A DNA stretch of 64,000 nucleotides, taken from positions 496,001-560,000 of the forward strand of contig JAIQFD010000001.1 in NCBI GenBank assembly GCA_020073495.1, read 5' to 3'. Source of the DNA: Terriglobia bacterium (GTDB lineage Bacteria > Acidobacteriota > Terriglobia > Terriglobales > Acidobacteriaceae). The position numbers and the translations under genes were made by a program. Shown piece by piece: positions 1 to 11,540 of the stretch; the first letter of the stretch is position 1, and each line of letters opens with the position of its first letter. Under the pieces are notes generated by a model. The model did no database searches. It was not told where the DNA came from and was given only the letters and a program-made list of their open reading frames with translations.

Positions 1-37
1 CTTCGAGAACATTCAGTGAGGAGTTAAGCGAGGAACC

Positions 38-1833
<1,796 letters not shown>

Positions 1834-1834
<1 letters not shown>

Positions 1835-1963
1835 GGTGGAGCAGGCCTTTAGGCCTGCATTAATAGAGAGAGAGACAACCGGCTTTAGCCGCTGAGGTAC
1901 CTCGGCGGCTGAAGCCGTCGCTTTTGTTGGCCTGATCCGCAGGGCTAAAGCCCTGCTCCACCC
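1834..1963. repeat. REP pair (family A), compact inverted form
   Basis: The left half has a hairpin GCAGGCC-TTTA-GGCCTGC (1841-1858) followed by GGCTTTAGCCGCTGAGG. The right half mirrors it with CCTCGGCGGCTGAAGCCG and then GCAGGGC-TAAA-GCCCTGC, ending CTCCACCC. The outer ends GGGTGGAGCAGG and CCTGCTCCACCC are inverted copies. The ends match those flanking the RAYT gene near 31 kb, so this looks like a short non-autonomous, REPIN-type element. It occupies almost the whole gap between two convergent genes. Confidence 0.8.
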
Positions 1964-1986
1964 AGCCTCCCGATAAGAATCTGCGG

Positions 1987-2238
1987 CTATTTCTTCTTCA
2001 GTTCTTCCATGACGCTGCTCACCAGACTCTTGGAATCGTTCAGCAGCTTCATCATCAATTCGATATCCATCGCCGGACGGTTGGGATACCGGTTGCTCTG
2101 GCAATATACGCCGTGCTGCCCCACCAGGCTCAGCGCATCGGTCAGCAGGTCGAGCGTGACCGCTAGCCGCCCCCGCGGCACTCCCATCATGAACTCGTGC
2201 CGTTCCAGCTCTTCCTGTCGTTCGTCGAACACGGACAT
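1987..2238 (-). CDS. Conserved-looking small protein, unknown function
   Basis: An 83-residue, mostly helical, soluble protein with no signal peptide or membrane segment. It has a charged start (DERQEELERHEF) and a lysine-rich C-terminus (MEELKKK). I do not recognise the family. It is divergent from the FmdB-like gene. A TAGAAT hexamer on the minus strand (2251 to 2246) ends 7 nt before the ATG and no Shine-Dalgarno is visible, so the mRNA may be leaderless. A coding origin is supported by this promoter placement and by composition like its neighbours. Confidence 0.6.
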   Translation of the reverse strand: MSVFDERQEELERHEFMMGVPRGRLAVTLDLLTDALSLVGQHGVYCQSNRYPNRPAMDIELMMKLLNDSKSLVSSVMEELKKK

Positions 2239-2245
2239 GGGTACG

Positions 2246-2251
2246 ATTCTA
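2246..2251 (-). promoter_or_regulatory. Putative -10 hexamer TAGAAT of the 83-aa gene
   Basis: TAGAAT on the minus strand ends 7 nt before the ATG at 2238, the spacing expected for a leaderless transcript. No clear -35 box is seen. Confidence 0.4.
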
Positions 2252-2289
2252 CGTGACCGGCATCACTTCTTTCTGCCGGGAACCGGGGT

Positions 2290-2295
2290 TAGAAT
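2290..2295 (+). promoter_or_regulatory. Putative -10 hexamer TAGAAT of the fmdB-like gene
   Basis: TAGAAT lies 35 nt before the ATG at 2331, giving a short leader that contains the GGGGGGAGG ribosome site. Together with 2246-2251 it forms a back-to-back promoter pair. Confidence 0.35.
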
Positions 2296-2330
2296 GTGTT
2301 TGCCCAAATGTCCTTCAGGGGGGAGGCCCT

Positions 2331-2495
2331 ATGCCCCGTTACGAGTACATTTGCCACGCCTGCGAAAAGTCCTTCGAGAAGATCCTCACCCTCCACGAGT
2401 ACGAGAAAGGCGAGGTCACCTGCCCTTATTGCGGCAGCGACAAGGTGGAACAGGAGGCCGCCGCCTTTTTCGCAGTGACCTCGAAGAAGAGCTGA
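2331..2495 (+). CDS. FmdB-family zinc ribbon protein
   Basis: A 54-residue zinc ribbon of the FmdB (putative regulatory protein) family, with the typical start MPRYEYICHACEKSFE and two CxxC knuckles (CHAC near residue 8, CPYC near residue 31). The metal ligands are intact. The family's role is poorly known; regulation of amidase or formamidase genes was proposed for the founding member. The ATG at 2331 is chosen because it starts the conserved domain and follows a strong GGGGGGAGG site; an upstream in-frame start at 2253 would add residues unlike the family. Confidence 0.85.
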   Translation: MPRYEYICHACEKSFEKILTLHEYEKGEVTCPYCGSDKVEQEAAAFFAVTSKKS

Positions 2496-2714
2496 CTCAC
2501 AGACCAGGCCGCACTAGGACACGCATCCCATCGCAGCATTGGTGCGTTCTTATTACGCTCACCAATCCGCGGCACGCGAGTCTAACTGAGCAGTTCTCCC
2601 TATGCTCGTGTGCTTGGGGGACCTTCGGGTCCCCCGCTTTTTGTGGCGGGTTGCGGGCGGGCCCCGCATCTTCGATAATGCCGTTCGCCAACAATCTCGT
2701 TTGACGAGGTAACC
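2496..2714 (+). other. Non-coding gap ending in a terminator; possible small RNA
   Basis: A 219-nt gap between the FmdB-like gene and the DUF2911 gene. No ORF fits. It contains the strong terminator listed separately, and a GATAAT-like box around 2671-2676 that could drive the DUF2911 gene. The roughly 115 nt before the terminator could be a 3' UTR or a small RNA. Confidence 0.35.
2616..2643 (+). terminator. Rho-independent terminator with UUCG loop
   Basis: A perfect 8-bp stem GGGGGACC/GGTCCCCC closes a TTCG tetraloop (2616-2635) and is followed by GCTTTTTG. It ends the transcript coming from the FmdB-like gene or from an RNA in this gap. Confidence 0.75.
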
Positions 2715-3260
2715 ATGCGCAAGCTATCCATCGCATTATTCGTTCTGCTCGCGTTCACCTTGGCTGCTGCCCAGCAGGACAAGAGCAAGCGGCCCAGCCC
2801 TCCGGGGACCGCCGAGGTCACGCTCAGCGGCAAGAAGATCACCGTGGACTACAGCCGGCCAAAGATCGCCGACCCCAAGACCGGAACGCCGCGCAAGATC
2901 TTCGGCGGGCTCGTGCCCTATGGTCAAGTCTGGCGGACGGGCGCCAATGATGCCACGTCGCTCAAGACCGATGCCGACCTCGACATCGGCGGCACCAAGG
3001 TCCCCGCCGGCAGCTACACCGTCTTCACTCTTCCGTCCGAGAGCGGCTGGAAGTTGATCATCAATAAGCAGACGGGAGAGTGGGGCACGAAGTACGACGA
3101 GAAGCAGGACTTCGCGCGTATTCCGATGAAAGCAGAAAAGACCTCAAAGACAGTGGACCCCTTCACCATCTCCTTCGACAAGAAGAGCGAAACCGAGGCC
3201 GCTCTGCACCTGGCCTGGGAGAACACCGACGCGTCGGTTTCGGTCAGACTGAAAAAGTAA
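2715..3260 (+). CDS. DUF2911 domain secreted protein
   Basis: A 181-residue exported protein. Residues 1-19 form a signal peptide ending LAAAQQ. The rest is one DUF2911 domain, recognisable from VTLSGKKITVDYSRPK, the KIFGGLVPYGQVWRTGAND core and LIINKQTGEWGTKYDE. The domain is predicted to be a beta-sandwich of unknown function, common in Bacteroidota and Acidobacteriota. GAGGT before the ATG serves as the ribosome site. It stands alone and converges on the glycine-cleavage operon through a shared terminator. Confidence 0.85.
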   Translation: MRKLSIALFVLLAFTLAAAQQDKSKRPSPPGTAEVTLSGKKITVDYSRPKIADPKTGTPRKIFGGLVPYGQVWRTGANDATSLKTDADLDIGGTKVPAGSYTVFTLPSESGWKLIINKQTGEWGTKYDEKQDFARIPMKAEKTSKTVDPFTISFDKKSETEAALHLAWENTDASVSVRLKK

Positions 3261-3270
3261 TCTCCAAACA

Positions 3271-3300
3271 AAACCGGCACGGATATCTCCGTGCCGGTTT
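3271..3300. terminator. Bidirectional terminator between DUF2911 gene and gcvPB
   Basis: A perfect 13-bp inverted repeat AAACCGGCACGGA/TCCGTGCCGGTTT around TATC, with an A-rich flank on one side and a T run on the other. It can end transcription from both converging genes. Confidence 0.75.
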
Positions 3301-3315
3301 CGTGTCTCTGGCCGA

Positions 3316-4824
3316 TTAGTCCGCTGCGGTCTTGGCCGGCTGCGGCTTCCAGCGCAGGATCGGGTTCCTCGCCGCCCGGACCTCGTCCAGCCGGCGGACG
3401 CGTGTAGTGTGCGGCGCCTCCAGCACCAGGTTGGGATCCTCCTCGACCTCCTTCGCGATCGCCCTCATGGCGTCCACGAATAGGTCGATCTCTTCCTTCG
3501 ACTCGCTCTCTGTCGGCTCGATCATGAGCGCCCCGTGCGCGATGATCGGGAACGACACCGTGTACGGATGGAAACCGTAATCGATCAGCCGTTTGGCGAT
3601 GTCGCCGGTCTTCACGCCTTTGGCAGTCTGCAGGTGGTCGCTGAATACGACCTCGTGCATGCTGGGCGTCTTATACGGCAGGTCGTATACACCCTCGAGC
3701 TTCTTGCGGATGTAATTGGCGTTGAGCACGGCGTCCTCGGTGGTTTGCCGCAGCCCGTCCGGCCCGTTGGCCATGATGTACGCCAGAGCGCGGACCAGCA
3801 TCCCGAAGTTCCCGTAGAACGCGCGCACCCGGCCGATCGACTGCGGGCGGTTGTAGTCGAAGCCCAGCGTTCCATCCGGCTTCGTCACAACCACCGGCAC
3901 CGGCAGGAAAGGCTCCAGGTGTTTCTTGCACACGACCGGTCCCGAACCCGGACCGCCGCCGCCATGGGGCGTCGAGCACGTCTTGTGCAGGTTCAGGTGC
4001 ATGACGTCCACGCCGAACTCGCCGGGACGCGCTTTGCCTACCAGCGCGTTCATGTTCGCGCCATCCATGTAGAGCAGGCCGCCCTTCTGGTGCATGATCT
4101 CGGCGACCTTATGGATCTCCTGCTCGAACACGCCGAGCGTATTCGGATTGGTGACCATCAGCGCCGCGACGTCCTCGTTCATCTGCGCTACCAGCGACGG
4201 GATGTCCACCATGCCGGCCGCGTTCGACTTCAGGTTCTCGACCGCGTAGCCGCAGATGGCCGCCGTCGCGGGATTCGTCCCGTGCGCCGAATCCGGGATC
4301 AGGACCTTCTTGCGCGGGTTCCCCTTGCTCTCCAGGTATGCCCGGCACAGCATGATCCCGGTCATCTCGCCGTGGGCGCCTGCCGCCGGTTGCAGCGTGA
4401 TCGCATCCATGCCGCAGATCTCCGTCAGGCACTTCGACAGCACCTTCAGGATCAGCAGCGCGCCCTGCGAGATTTTCTCCGGCTGATAGGGATGCGAGTT
4501 CGCCATCCCTTCCAGCCGCGCCACGTACTCGTTGACCCGCGGGTTGTACTTCATCGTGCACGAGCCCAGCGGGTACAGGCCCGTGTCCACTCCGTAGTTC
4601 CAGGTGGAGAGCCGCGTGAAGTGGCGGATGATCTCGATCTCGCTCACCTCGGGCATGTTCCCCAGGTCGCGCCGCGCCGCCGCGCCCAGCTCCTTCTCCG
4701 GATCCACTCCTGGCACGTCGAGCGGCGGCAGCCTGTAGGCGAACTTGCCGGGCGACGACTTCTCGAAGATCAGCCCTTCGTTCTGGTTTACGTGCTCGGT
4801 CGCTTTGCGGATGCGGTCCTTCAT
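3316..4824 (-). CDS. gcvPB: Glycine dehydrogenase (decarboxylating) subunit 2
   Basis: C-terminal half of the two-subunit P-protein of the glycine cleavage system. It is the PLP-dependent subunit that decarboxylates glycine and passes aminomethyl to lipoyl-GcvH. The PLP-lysine motif [20 protein letters not shown] is intact. The ATG at 4824 is preferred because it begins the conserved region ([14 protein letters not shown]) and overlaps the gcvPA stop as ATGA (4824-4821), a sign of translational coupling; a longer in-frame start at 4884 would lie inside gcvPA. The length of 502 residues is normal. It is the last gene of the gcvT-gcvH-gcvPA-gcvPB operon. Confidence 0.95.
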   Translation of the reverse strand: MKDRIRKATEHVNQNEGLIFEKSSPGKFAYRLPPLDVPGVDPEKELGAAARRDLGNMPEVSEIEIIRHFTRLSTWNYGVDTGLYPLGSCTMKYNPRVNEYVARLEGMANSHPYQPEKISQGALLILKVLSKCLTEICGMDAITLQPAAGAHGEMTGIMLCRAYLESKGNPRKKVLIPDSAHGTNPATAAICGYAVENLKSNAAGMVDIPSLVAQMNEDVAALMVTNPNTLGVFEQEIHKVAEIMHQKGGLLYMDGANMNALVGKARPGEFGVDVMHLNLHKTCSTPHGGGGPGSGPVVCKKHLEPFLPVPVVVTKPDGTLGFDYNRPQSIGRVRAFYGNFGMLVRALAYIMANGPDGLRQTTEDAVLNANYIRKKLEGVYDLPYKTPSMHEVVFSDHLQTAKGVKTGDIAKRLIDYGFHPYTVSFPIIAHGALMIEPTESESKEEIDLFVDAMRAIAKEVEEDPNLVLEAPHTTRVRRLDEVRAARNPILRWKPQPAKTAAD

Positions 4825-6203
4825 CGCGCCACCGCCTTTACCGCTGCGTCGATCGCCTGCTTGGTCAGCAGCTCCGTGCAGCACCAGAGCGCGGCGTTGC
4901 CCAGCTCGGGGTAGAACTTCCTCAGCGGGAAGCCGCCGATGATCTTCTCCTGGAGCAGGCGGTCGTTCACCGCGTGCGGGTCTTCGTCCGTGACCACCAC
5001 GAACTCATTGAATCGAGGCGCGCCGTGGAACAGAACGCGGGCCTTCTTGCCGAACTCGCTCGCCGCGTACTTCGCCTTGGCCAGGTTCTGGATGGCCAGC
5101 TCCCTCAGGCCCTCGCGTCCGTGGATGGTCATGAAGATGTTGGCCATCAGCGCGACCAGCGCCTGGTTGGTGCAGATGTTCGAGGTCGCCTTCTCCCGCC
5201 GGATGTGCTGCTCGCGGGTGGAGAGCGTCAGGCAGAAGCCGCGCTTGCCGTCGCGGTCCACCGTCTGGCCCACCAGTCGGCCCGGGATCTGGCGCACGAA
5301 TTTCTCTTTCGTCCCGATCACCCCGCAGTACGGCCCGCCGAAACCCATGGGGATGCCGAACGCCTGCGCTTCCATGCACACGATGTCGGCCTCCACCGGC
5401 GGCTTCACGATGCCCAGCGAGAGCGCCTCGGCGATGGAAACGATCAGCAGCGCGCCTTTCTTTTGGGCGATGTCCGCTACCGCCGCAACGTCCTCGATGG
5501 TTCCGAAGAAGTTGGGCGACTGGATCAGCACGCAGGCCGTTTCGCTGCTGACCGCGGCGTCGAGCGCCTTCAGGTCCACGCGCCCGTTCTGCCCGAAGCC
5601 CACGGTCGTGATGGGCAGCCCCTGGTAGTGCGCGTAGGTGGTGAGCACGTCGCGATACTCGGGGTGCACGCTCTTGGCTACCACCGCGCCGCGACGCCCG
5701 GTCACCCGCACTGCCATCATCACCGACTCCGGTACCGCGGTGGAGCCGTCGTACATGGAGGCGTTCGCCACTTCCATGCCCGTCAGCTCGCACACCATGG
5801 TCTGGAATTCGAAGATGGCTTGCAGCGTGCCTTGCGAGATCTCCGGCTGGTAGGGCGTGTACGCGGTGAAGAATTCGCCACGCGAGATCAGCATGTCGAT
5901 CACCACTGGCCGGTAGTGGTTGTAGGCGCCGGCGCCGAGAAAGATCTTGAACCCCGCCGCGTTCTCCGCCGAGCGCTGCTGGAAGTACTCCACGATCTCC
6001 GCTTCCGAGAACGCCGGCGCGATGTTGAGGTCGCCCTTGACCCGGAACTCCGCCGGGATGGGCGCGAACAGCTCGTCGATCGAGCTGATGCCGATCTCCC
6101 GCAGCATGGCCTCTCGGTCCGCCGGCGATTTCGGCAGGTAACGCATCACGGTTTCGAGCCGGGACGGCGCTTGCCGCTCCGGCTCATCAATGACAGTTTT
6201 CAT
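4821..6203 (-). CDS. gcvPA: Glycine dehydrogenase (decarboxylating) subunit 1
   Basis: N-terminal half of the split P-protein, 460 residues. It shows the family start [19 protein letters not shown] and the motifs [18 protein letters not shown] and [20 protein letters not shown]. It lacks the PLP lysine, as expected for this subunit, and works as a heterotetramer with GcvPB. AGGAG lies 10 nt before the ATG. Its stop overlaps the gcvPB start (ATGA), and gcvH lies 30 nt upstream. Confidence 0.95.
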   Translation of the reverse strand: MKTVIDEPERQAPSRLETVMRYLPKSPADREAMLREIGISSIDELFAPIPAEFRVKGDLNIAPAFSEAEIVEYFQQRSAENAAGFKIFLGAGAYNHYRPVVIDMLISRGEFFTAYTPYQPEISQGTLQAIFEFQTMVCELTGMEVANASMYDGSTAVPESVMMAVRVTGRRGAVVAKSVHPEYRDVLTTYAHYQGLPITTVGFGQNGRVDLKALDAAVSSETACVLIQSPNFFGTIEDVAAVADIAQKKGALLIVSIAEALSLGIVKPPVEADIVCMEAQAFGIPMGFGGPYCGVIGTKEKFVRQIPGRLVGQTVDRDGKRGFCLTLSTREQHIRREKATSNICTNQALVALMANIFMTIHGREGLRELAIQNLAKAKYAASEFGKKARVLFHGAPRFNEFVVVTDEDPHAVNDRLLQEKIIGGFPLRKFYPELGNAALWCCTELLTKQAIDAAVKAVAR

Positions 6204-6233
6204 GGATGAAGACTCCTGTGTGCTGGCGGGCGG

Positions 6234-6611
6234 TTAGCCGCGCTCCGAGGCGTATTTCTCGTAATCCCCAGCCGACATGAGCCCATCGGCTTGCTTCGTC
6301 AGTTTGACCTTGATCATCCACGCGCCGTAGGGGTCGGTGTTGACCTTCTCCGGCGCATTGGCCAGGTCCTCGTTCACGGCGGTGACGGTGCCGGACACCG
6401 GCGAGTACAGCTCGCTCACCGCCTTCACCGACTCCACCGTTCCGAAACTCTTGCCGGCTTCCACCGTGGCGCCCGGCTTGGGCAACTCCACGAACACGAT
6501 GTCACCCAGCGCGTTCTGTGCGTAGTCGGTGATCCCCACCGTGCCCTGATCACCTTCCACTTTCAGCCACTCATCTTCCTTGGTGTACTTCAGTTCTTTC
6601 GGATAGTTCAT
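6234..6611 (-). CDS. gcvH: Glycine cleavage system H protein
   Basis: Lipoyl carrier of the glycine cleavage complex, 125 residues. It carries the aminomethyl group between the P and T proteins. The lipoylation motif ESVKAVSEL places the modified lysine at residue 63, inside the usual hammerhead fold, with the conserved start [12 protein letters not shown] and [19 protein letters not shown]. The ATG at 6611 begins the conserved protein; longer frames upstream run into gcvT. It lies 35 nt after gcvT and 30 nt before gcvPA. Confidence 0.96.
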   Translation of the reverse strand: MNYPKELKYTKEDEWLKVEGDQGTVGITDYAQNALGDIVFVELPKPGATVEAGKSFGTVESVKAVSELYSPVSGTVTAVNEDLANAPEKVNTDPYGAWMIKVKLTKQADGLMSAGDYEKYASERG

Positions 6612-6646
6612 CGGGTGCTCTCTTGTATGTGTGACGTTTTGATTGC

Positions 6647-7789
6647 CTACAATTTCTTCGGCCGCTTGTAGAACGGCGTCGGTACGACCTTGGCCTTCAC
6701 TTTCTGGTTGCGGATCTCGACGTTCACCACGCCATCCACCGCCGCCTTCCCCGGCGGCACGTACGCCAGCGCGATGTTCTTCTTGAGATAGGGAGCGTAT
6801 GACCCGCTGGTCACGTAGCCGATCTCGCCTCCGGCGTCGTCCACCACCTTGTAGCCGTCGCGCGCGATGCCCCGCTCGATCATCTCCAGCCCCACCAGCG
6901 TGCGCCTCACCCCGTCGGCCTTGGCCTTCTCCAGCGCTGCCTTGCCGATGAACTTCGGCTTCTCCATCTTGCACCAGCGATCGAGCCCCGCCTCCCAGAC
7001 GTTGATCTTCTCGCTGATCTCGTGGCCGTAGAGCGCCATCTTGCCTTCCAGGCGCAGCGTGTTGCGCGCGCCCAGGCCGCAGGGCAGGATCCCGAACTCC
7101 TTGCCCGCCTCCAGCACCTCGTACCACACGCGCGCGCTCGTCTTCTCGTCCGATGGGATGTAGATCTCGAAGCCGTCTTCGGCGGTGTAGCCGGTGCGCG
7201 CGATCATCCGGTCCTTGAGCCCGCACACCGTCCCGTAGGTGAACCAGTAGTTCTTGATCTTCGACAGGTCCACGTCGGTCAGCTTCTGCAACACGTCCAC
7301 GCCCCGCGGCCCCTGGATGGCGATCTGGGTGTAATCGTTGCCGACGTCCTCCGCCTTGCAATTGAAGCCCTGGACCGCTTCCCGCACCCAGCCCCAGTCT
7401 TTCTCGCGCGTGCCGGCGTTGATGACAAAGTAATATTCCTGGTCGCTGACCTTGTGCACGATCACGTCATCGACGAACGTGCCCTGCGGGTAGAGCAGCG
7501 CGGAATAGTGCGCCTGGCCGATCTGCAACTTCGAGGCGTCGTTCATGGAGATGTGCTGCACGGCCTCCAGCGCCTGCGGGCCGGAGATGCGGATGTCGCC
7601 CATGTGGCTGACGTCGAAGGCCCCCACCCCCGTGCGCACCGCCAGGTGCTCGTTGATCAGCCCCGCCGGCGCGGGGTACTCGACCGGCATGTGCCAGCCG
7701 CCGAAATCCACCATCTTCGCGCCCATCTGGCAATGGACCGGGTTGAGTGCAGTCTTGCGGAGAGCGGCGGCCTCGACCGAGGAAGACAA
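6647..7789 (-). CDS. gcvT: Aminomethyltransferase (glycine cleavage T protein)
   Basis: Transfers the methylene group from aminomethyl-lipoyl-GcvH to tetrahydrofolate, releasing ammonia. Family motifs are [41 protein letters not shown] and [14 protein letters not shown] choose the TTG at 7789 because a perfect AGGAG lies 6 nt upstream and the family usually starts just before LRKT; this gives 380 residues. A GTG at 7873 would add 28 low-complexity residues without a ribosome site. First gene of the operon. A family-B repeat lies upstream, and no glycine-riboswitch pattern was recognised in the leader. Confidence 0.93.
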   Translation of the reverse strand: MSSSVEAAALRKTALNPVHCQMGAKMVDFGGWHMPVEYPAPAGLINEHLAVRTGVGAFDVSHMGDIRISGPQALEAVQHISMNDASKLQIGQAHYSALLYPQGTFVDDVIVHKVSDQEYYFVINAGTREKDWGWVREAVQGFNCKAEDVGNDYTQIAIQGPRGVDVLQKLTDVDLSKIKNYWFTYGTVCGLKDRMIARTGYTAEDGFEIYIPSDEKTSARVWYEVLEAGKEFGILPCGLGARNTLRLEGKMALYGHEISEKINVWEAGLDRWCKMEKPKFIGKAALEKAKADGVRRTLVGLEMIERGIARDGYKVVDDAGGEIGYVTSGSYAPYLKKNIALAYVPPGKAAVDGVVNVEIRNQKVKAKVVPTPFYKRPKKL

Positions 7790-7885
7790 GGGCGACTCCT
7801 GTTTGGGACGGCGCTGGTTCGAAGAACCCCGTACGTTAACACGCGGGTTTTCAAGGGTCAATGCAGCACTCACGGCAATCTCGCT

Positions 7886-7966
7886 GGTGTCATCCTGAGC
7901 GCGGGTCGCGCCCTGTGCGACCCGAGTCGAAGAGCCTGCCCTGAGCGAAGCGAACGGGACCCCTAC
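7886..7966 (-). repeat. REP-type hairpin repeat, family B
   Basis: Edges GTGTCATCCTGAGCG and GGGACCCCTAC enclose a variable hairpin region (GGGTCGCGCCC, then CCCGAGTCGAAGAG) and a second CCTGAGCGAAGCGAA unit. This copy is longer than the others and appears to be two fused units. Confidence 0.6.
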
Positions 7967-8024
7967 TCATTTGCTGTCTTCTCGACTCTCGCAGAAGTCC
8001 TTGTCGAGACCCCCTCCCCCGCGC

Positions 8025-8030
8025 TACATT
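8025..8030 (+). promoter_or_regulatory. Putative -10 hexamer TACATT
   Basis: TACATT ends 6 nt before the ATG at 8037 with no Shine-Dalgarno between them, consistent with a leaderless transcript. Confidence 0.35.
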
Positions 8031-8036
8031 CCGCCC

Positions 8037-8204
8037 ATGGCCGAACCGTTCATCTGCCTGCTCTGCGACAAGCCGGAAGCCGATTGCAAGTGCGAGCGCT
8101 TTTGCGCTCTCTGCCAGGGCGAGCACGACGTCCGCCTCGTCCAGGACGGCCAATACTATTGCCGGGACTGCCGCGAGGCCTGCGACTTCCAGGCGCAGTA
8201 CTGA
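8037..8204 (+). CDS. Small cysteine-rich (zinc-binding) protein
   Basis: A 55-residue protein with cysteine pairs at residues 7/10, 17/19, 23/26 and 42/45 plus Cys49 (LLCDKPEADCKCERFCALC and YYCRDCREACD), suggesting one or two zinc knuckles. No named family was recognised. The ATG at 8037 is chosen because it sits 6 nt after a TACATT box and starts just before the cysteines; the longer frame from 7971 would begin in repeat DNA. Function unknown; possibly an adaptor or nucleic-acid-binding ribbon. Confidence 0.6.
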   Translation: MAEPFICLLCDKPEADCKCERFCALCQGEHDVRLVQDGQYYCRDCREACDFQAQY

Positions 8205-8266
8205 CGACGCTCGCGTAGGGACGGGCGTCTGACTCGTCCTGGCCGCACACAGCGCGGCAACAAAAG

Positions 8267-8833
8267 ATGCCGATCACCAAGCTCACCTTCCACCCCGCCA
8301 CTCCCGCCCGCTGGCCAGACGTCGAAGAGCTGTTTGGCGAGCGCGGCGCCTGCGGCGGATGCTGGTGCATGACCTGGCGCCTGCCCCGTGCGAAGTTCCT
8401 GGCGAATCAGGGCCCTACCAACAAGCGCTCCTTTCGCAAGATCGTCCGCTCCGGGGCCCAACCCGGCGTCCTGGCATACGCGGATGGAAAGCCGGTTGGA
8501 TGGTGCGCTGTCGCCCCGCGCAGCGAGTTCTCCTTCTTAGATCGCTCGCGGGTGCTGGCGCCGGTGGACGACCAGCCGGTCTGGTCGGTGACTTGTTTCT
8601 TTGTCGCCAAGGAATGGCGCCGCCGTGGCTTGTCCGTGAAATTACTGAAGGCTGCCGTCGCGTTTGCCGGCAAGCGCGGCGCCAAGATCGTGGAAGGCTA
8701 CCCGCAAGAGCCCCGGATGAAGCTGCCCGGGGCATTCGTCTGGACCGGCCTGGCCTCGGCCTTCCGCAAAGCCGGCTTCACCGTCGCCGCCCGCCGCTCG
8801 AAGCTCCGGCCCATCATGCGGCTCGAGCTTTAG
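8267..8833 (+). CDS. GNAT-family N-acetyltransferase
   Basis: A 188-residue acetyltransferase-fold protein that should transfer an acetyl group from acetyl-CoA to an unidentified substrate. The subgroup motif GACGGCWCMTWR near residue 27, the VTCFFVAKEWRRRGLSVKLL acetyl-CoA loop (RRxGL) near 105-125 and the AFRKAGF motif near the C-terminus support the call. Its 3' end overlaps the convergent methyltransferase gene by 20 nt. Confidence 0.85.
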   Translation: MPITKLTFHPATPARWPDVEELFGERGACGGCWCMTWRLPRAKFLANQGPTNKRSFRKIVRSGAQPGVLAYADGKPVGWCAVAPRSEFSFLDRSRVLAPVDDQPVWSVTCFFVAKEWRRRGLSVKLLKAAVAFAGKRGAKIVEGYPQEPRMKLPGAFVWTGLASAFRKAGFTVAARRSKLRPIMRLEL

Positions 8834-9314
8834 TCCCTGCATCCGTCTTCGGGCGAAATCTGGGCCACCAACGCGGCACCTGCCGGCAATATTCGCGATA
8901 CTCTTCCCCGAACCGCCGTTCCATATCGCGTTCCTCGTACGCGGGGACAAAAATCATCACGAACGCGATGAACATCGCGAAGCCGAACCACAGTCCCACG
9001 GATCCGAACCACAGCGCCGTCCCCGTCACGATCGCGCCCACTCCCCACATCATGGGATTGCGGACGTACTTGTAGGGGCCGCTCACCACCAGCCGCTGGG
9101 TCTTGGCGACGAAGGGCAGCGGCGTCCCGTGCCCGAGAACCCGGAACAGGCCGATGCACCACGCCACCAGTGCCGTCCCGGCCAGGAGAAGGGGTGCAGC
9201 GAGCCAGCGCACGCGAGGCCCGTGCCAGCCCATCGCGGCATCCAGCCGCACCCAGAAAATGAAGATCAGCACGACAAAGGTAGGGAATATGGCAGCCCGG
9301 ATGATCGTAACCAT
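8814..9314 (-). CDS. Isoprenylcysteine/phospholipid methyltransferase-like membrane protein
   Basis: A 166-residue membrane protein with about four transmembrane helices and the C-terminal SAM-binding signature GPYKYVRNPMMWG followed by YEERDMERRFGEEYREYC. This is the PEMT/ICMT fold, whose members methylate phospholipids, isoprenoid thiols or other membrane substrates. The bacterial substrate is unknown. GGAGG precedes the ATG. It lies 33 nt downstream of the mutase gene and may be co-transcribed with it. Confidence 0.8.
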   Translation of the reverse strand: MVTIIRAAIFPTFVVLIFIFWVRLDAAMGWHGPRVRWLAAPLLLAGTALVAWCIGLFRVLGHGTPLPFVAKTQRLVVSGPYKYVRNPMMWGVGAIVTGTALWFGSVGLWFGFAMFIAFVMIFVPAYEERDMERRFGEEYREYCRQVPRWWPRFRPKTDAGTKARAA

Positions 9315-9347
9315 ACGTCCTCCGGCGCGGACGCAGAAGCCCGCGGA

Positions 9348-10964
<1,617 letters not shown>

Positions 10965-10967
10965 GAA

Positions 10968-11312
10968 TCACGGCTTTCGGCGCGAACGCCAGAATGAAGT
11001 GACTGCGAAGTATGAGAACAGGAGAGTAAAGGATACCGCCAGAACCACCTTCCCGGGCCCGATTTTTCCCTCCGACCAGGCCCCGTACGTGCGCCACGTC
11101 GCCCCCGCCCCGACCAGCACGAACAGCACGAAGAACACGCCCGTGACTTCCAGCAACAGGCCATGCGCCGCTTTCCGGAAGTGCTGCAACGCGCCCCGAG
11201 CTCCGGCGCCAAGCGCTCCGAGCACACGGCTCTGCCCCGCCATGCGCGACGTCACTCGCGCCAGCGCCGCCGCTCCCCGCCCCCAACGCGCTACCCTGGA
11301 CACTTGGCTCAC
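10968..11312 (-). CDS. Small membrane protein, unknown
   Basis: A 114-residue protein with a basic N-terminus and two predicted membrane segments (about residues 51-69, LLLEVTGVFFVLFVLVGAGA, and 88-105, VVLAVSFTLLFSYFAVTSFW), ending in WRSRRKP. It starts with GTG. Its stop lies 3 nt before the mutase start, so the two are probably one transcript. No family recognised. Confidence 0.6.
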   Translation of the reverse strand: MSQVSRVARWGRGAAALARVTSRMAGQSRVLGALGAGARGALQHFRKAAHGLLLEVTGVFFVLFVLVGAGATWRTYGAWSEGKIGPGKVVLAVSFTLLFSYFAVTSFWRSRRKP

Positions 11313-11540
11313 ACCCGCATTCTACAAGGCCCGCACGTAGTACCCAGTAATCAGTACTCGGTACTCAGATGAAACCGGAAGAATAAGCCGCGGGCCTCGC
11401 AACCAGCGACGTCCGAGGCGGGGAGTCCGACAGCCTGAGAAGAGACTTGGCGCTTGCTGCACTTCAATGAGTACCGAGTACTGAGTACTGCTCTTCCGCG
11501 TGATAACATTTCCACTTTCCAGAGGGCGAGTGGACGCGCG
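11313..11540. other. Divergent promoter region upstream of glgC with inverted repeats
   Basis: A 228-nt gap. It contains stuttering AGTACT words at both ends and a GC-rich centre. A TAACAT box near 11502-11507 could be the glgC -10, leaving a leader of about 30 nt. No ORF is convincing. Confidence 0.4.
11352..11483. repeat. 16-bp inverted repeat pair of AGTACT words
   Basis: CAGTACTCGGTACTCA at 11352-11367 is repeated as its exact reverse complement at 11468-11483, bracketing 100 bp. Both arms extend into further AGTACT-type words. Confidence 0.7.

Larger units (their letters stand above)
7790..8036. other. Divergent intergenic region upstream of gcvT
   Basis: A 247-nt gap between gcvT and a small cysteine-rich protein gene. 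It holds the gcvT ribosome site, a family-B repeat (7886-7966) and a TACATT box near 8025. It must contain the gcv promoter, but I cannot place it with confidence. Confidence 0.4.

Noticed and set aside
6234-7361. A long open frame that would fuse gcvH to upstream sequence
   Set aside because: The extra N-terminal part is an off-frame reading of gcvT. GcvH starts at 6611.
7790-8036. Glycine riboswitch upstream of the gcv operon
   Set aside because: I looked for the aptamer's conserved blocks on the minus strand and found none. The leader instead contains a family-B repeat.
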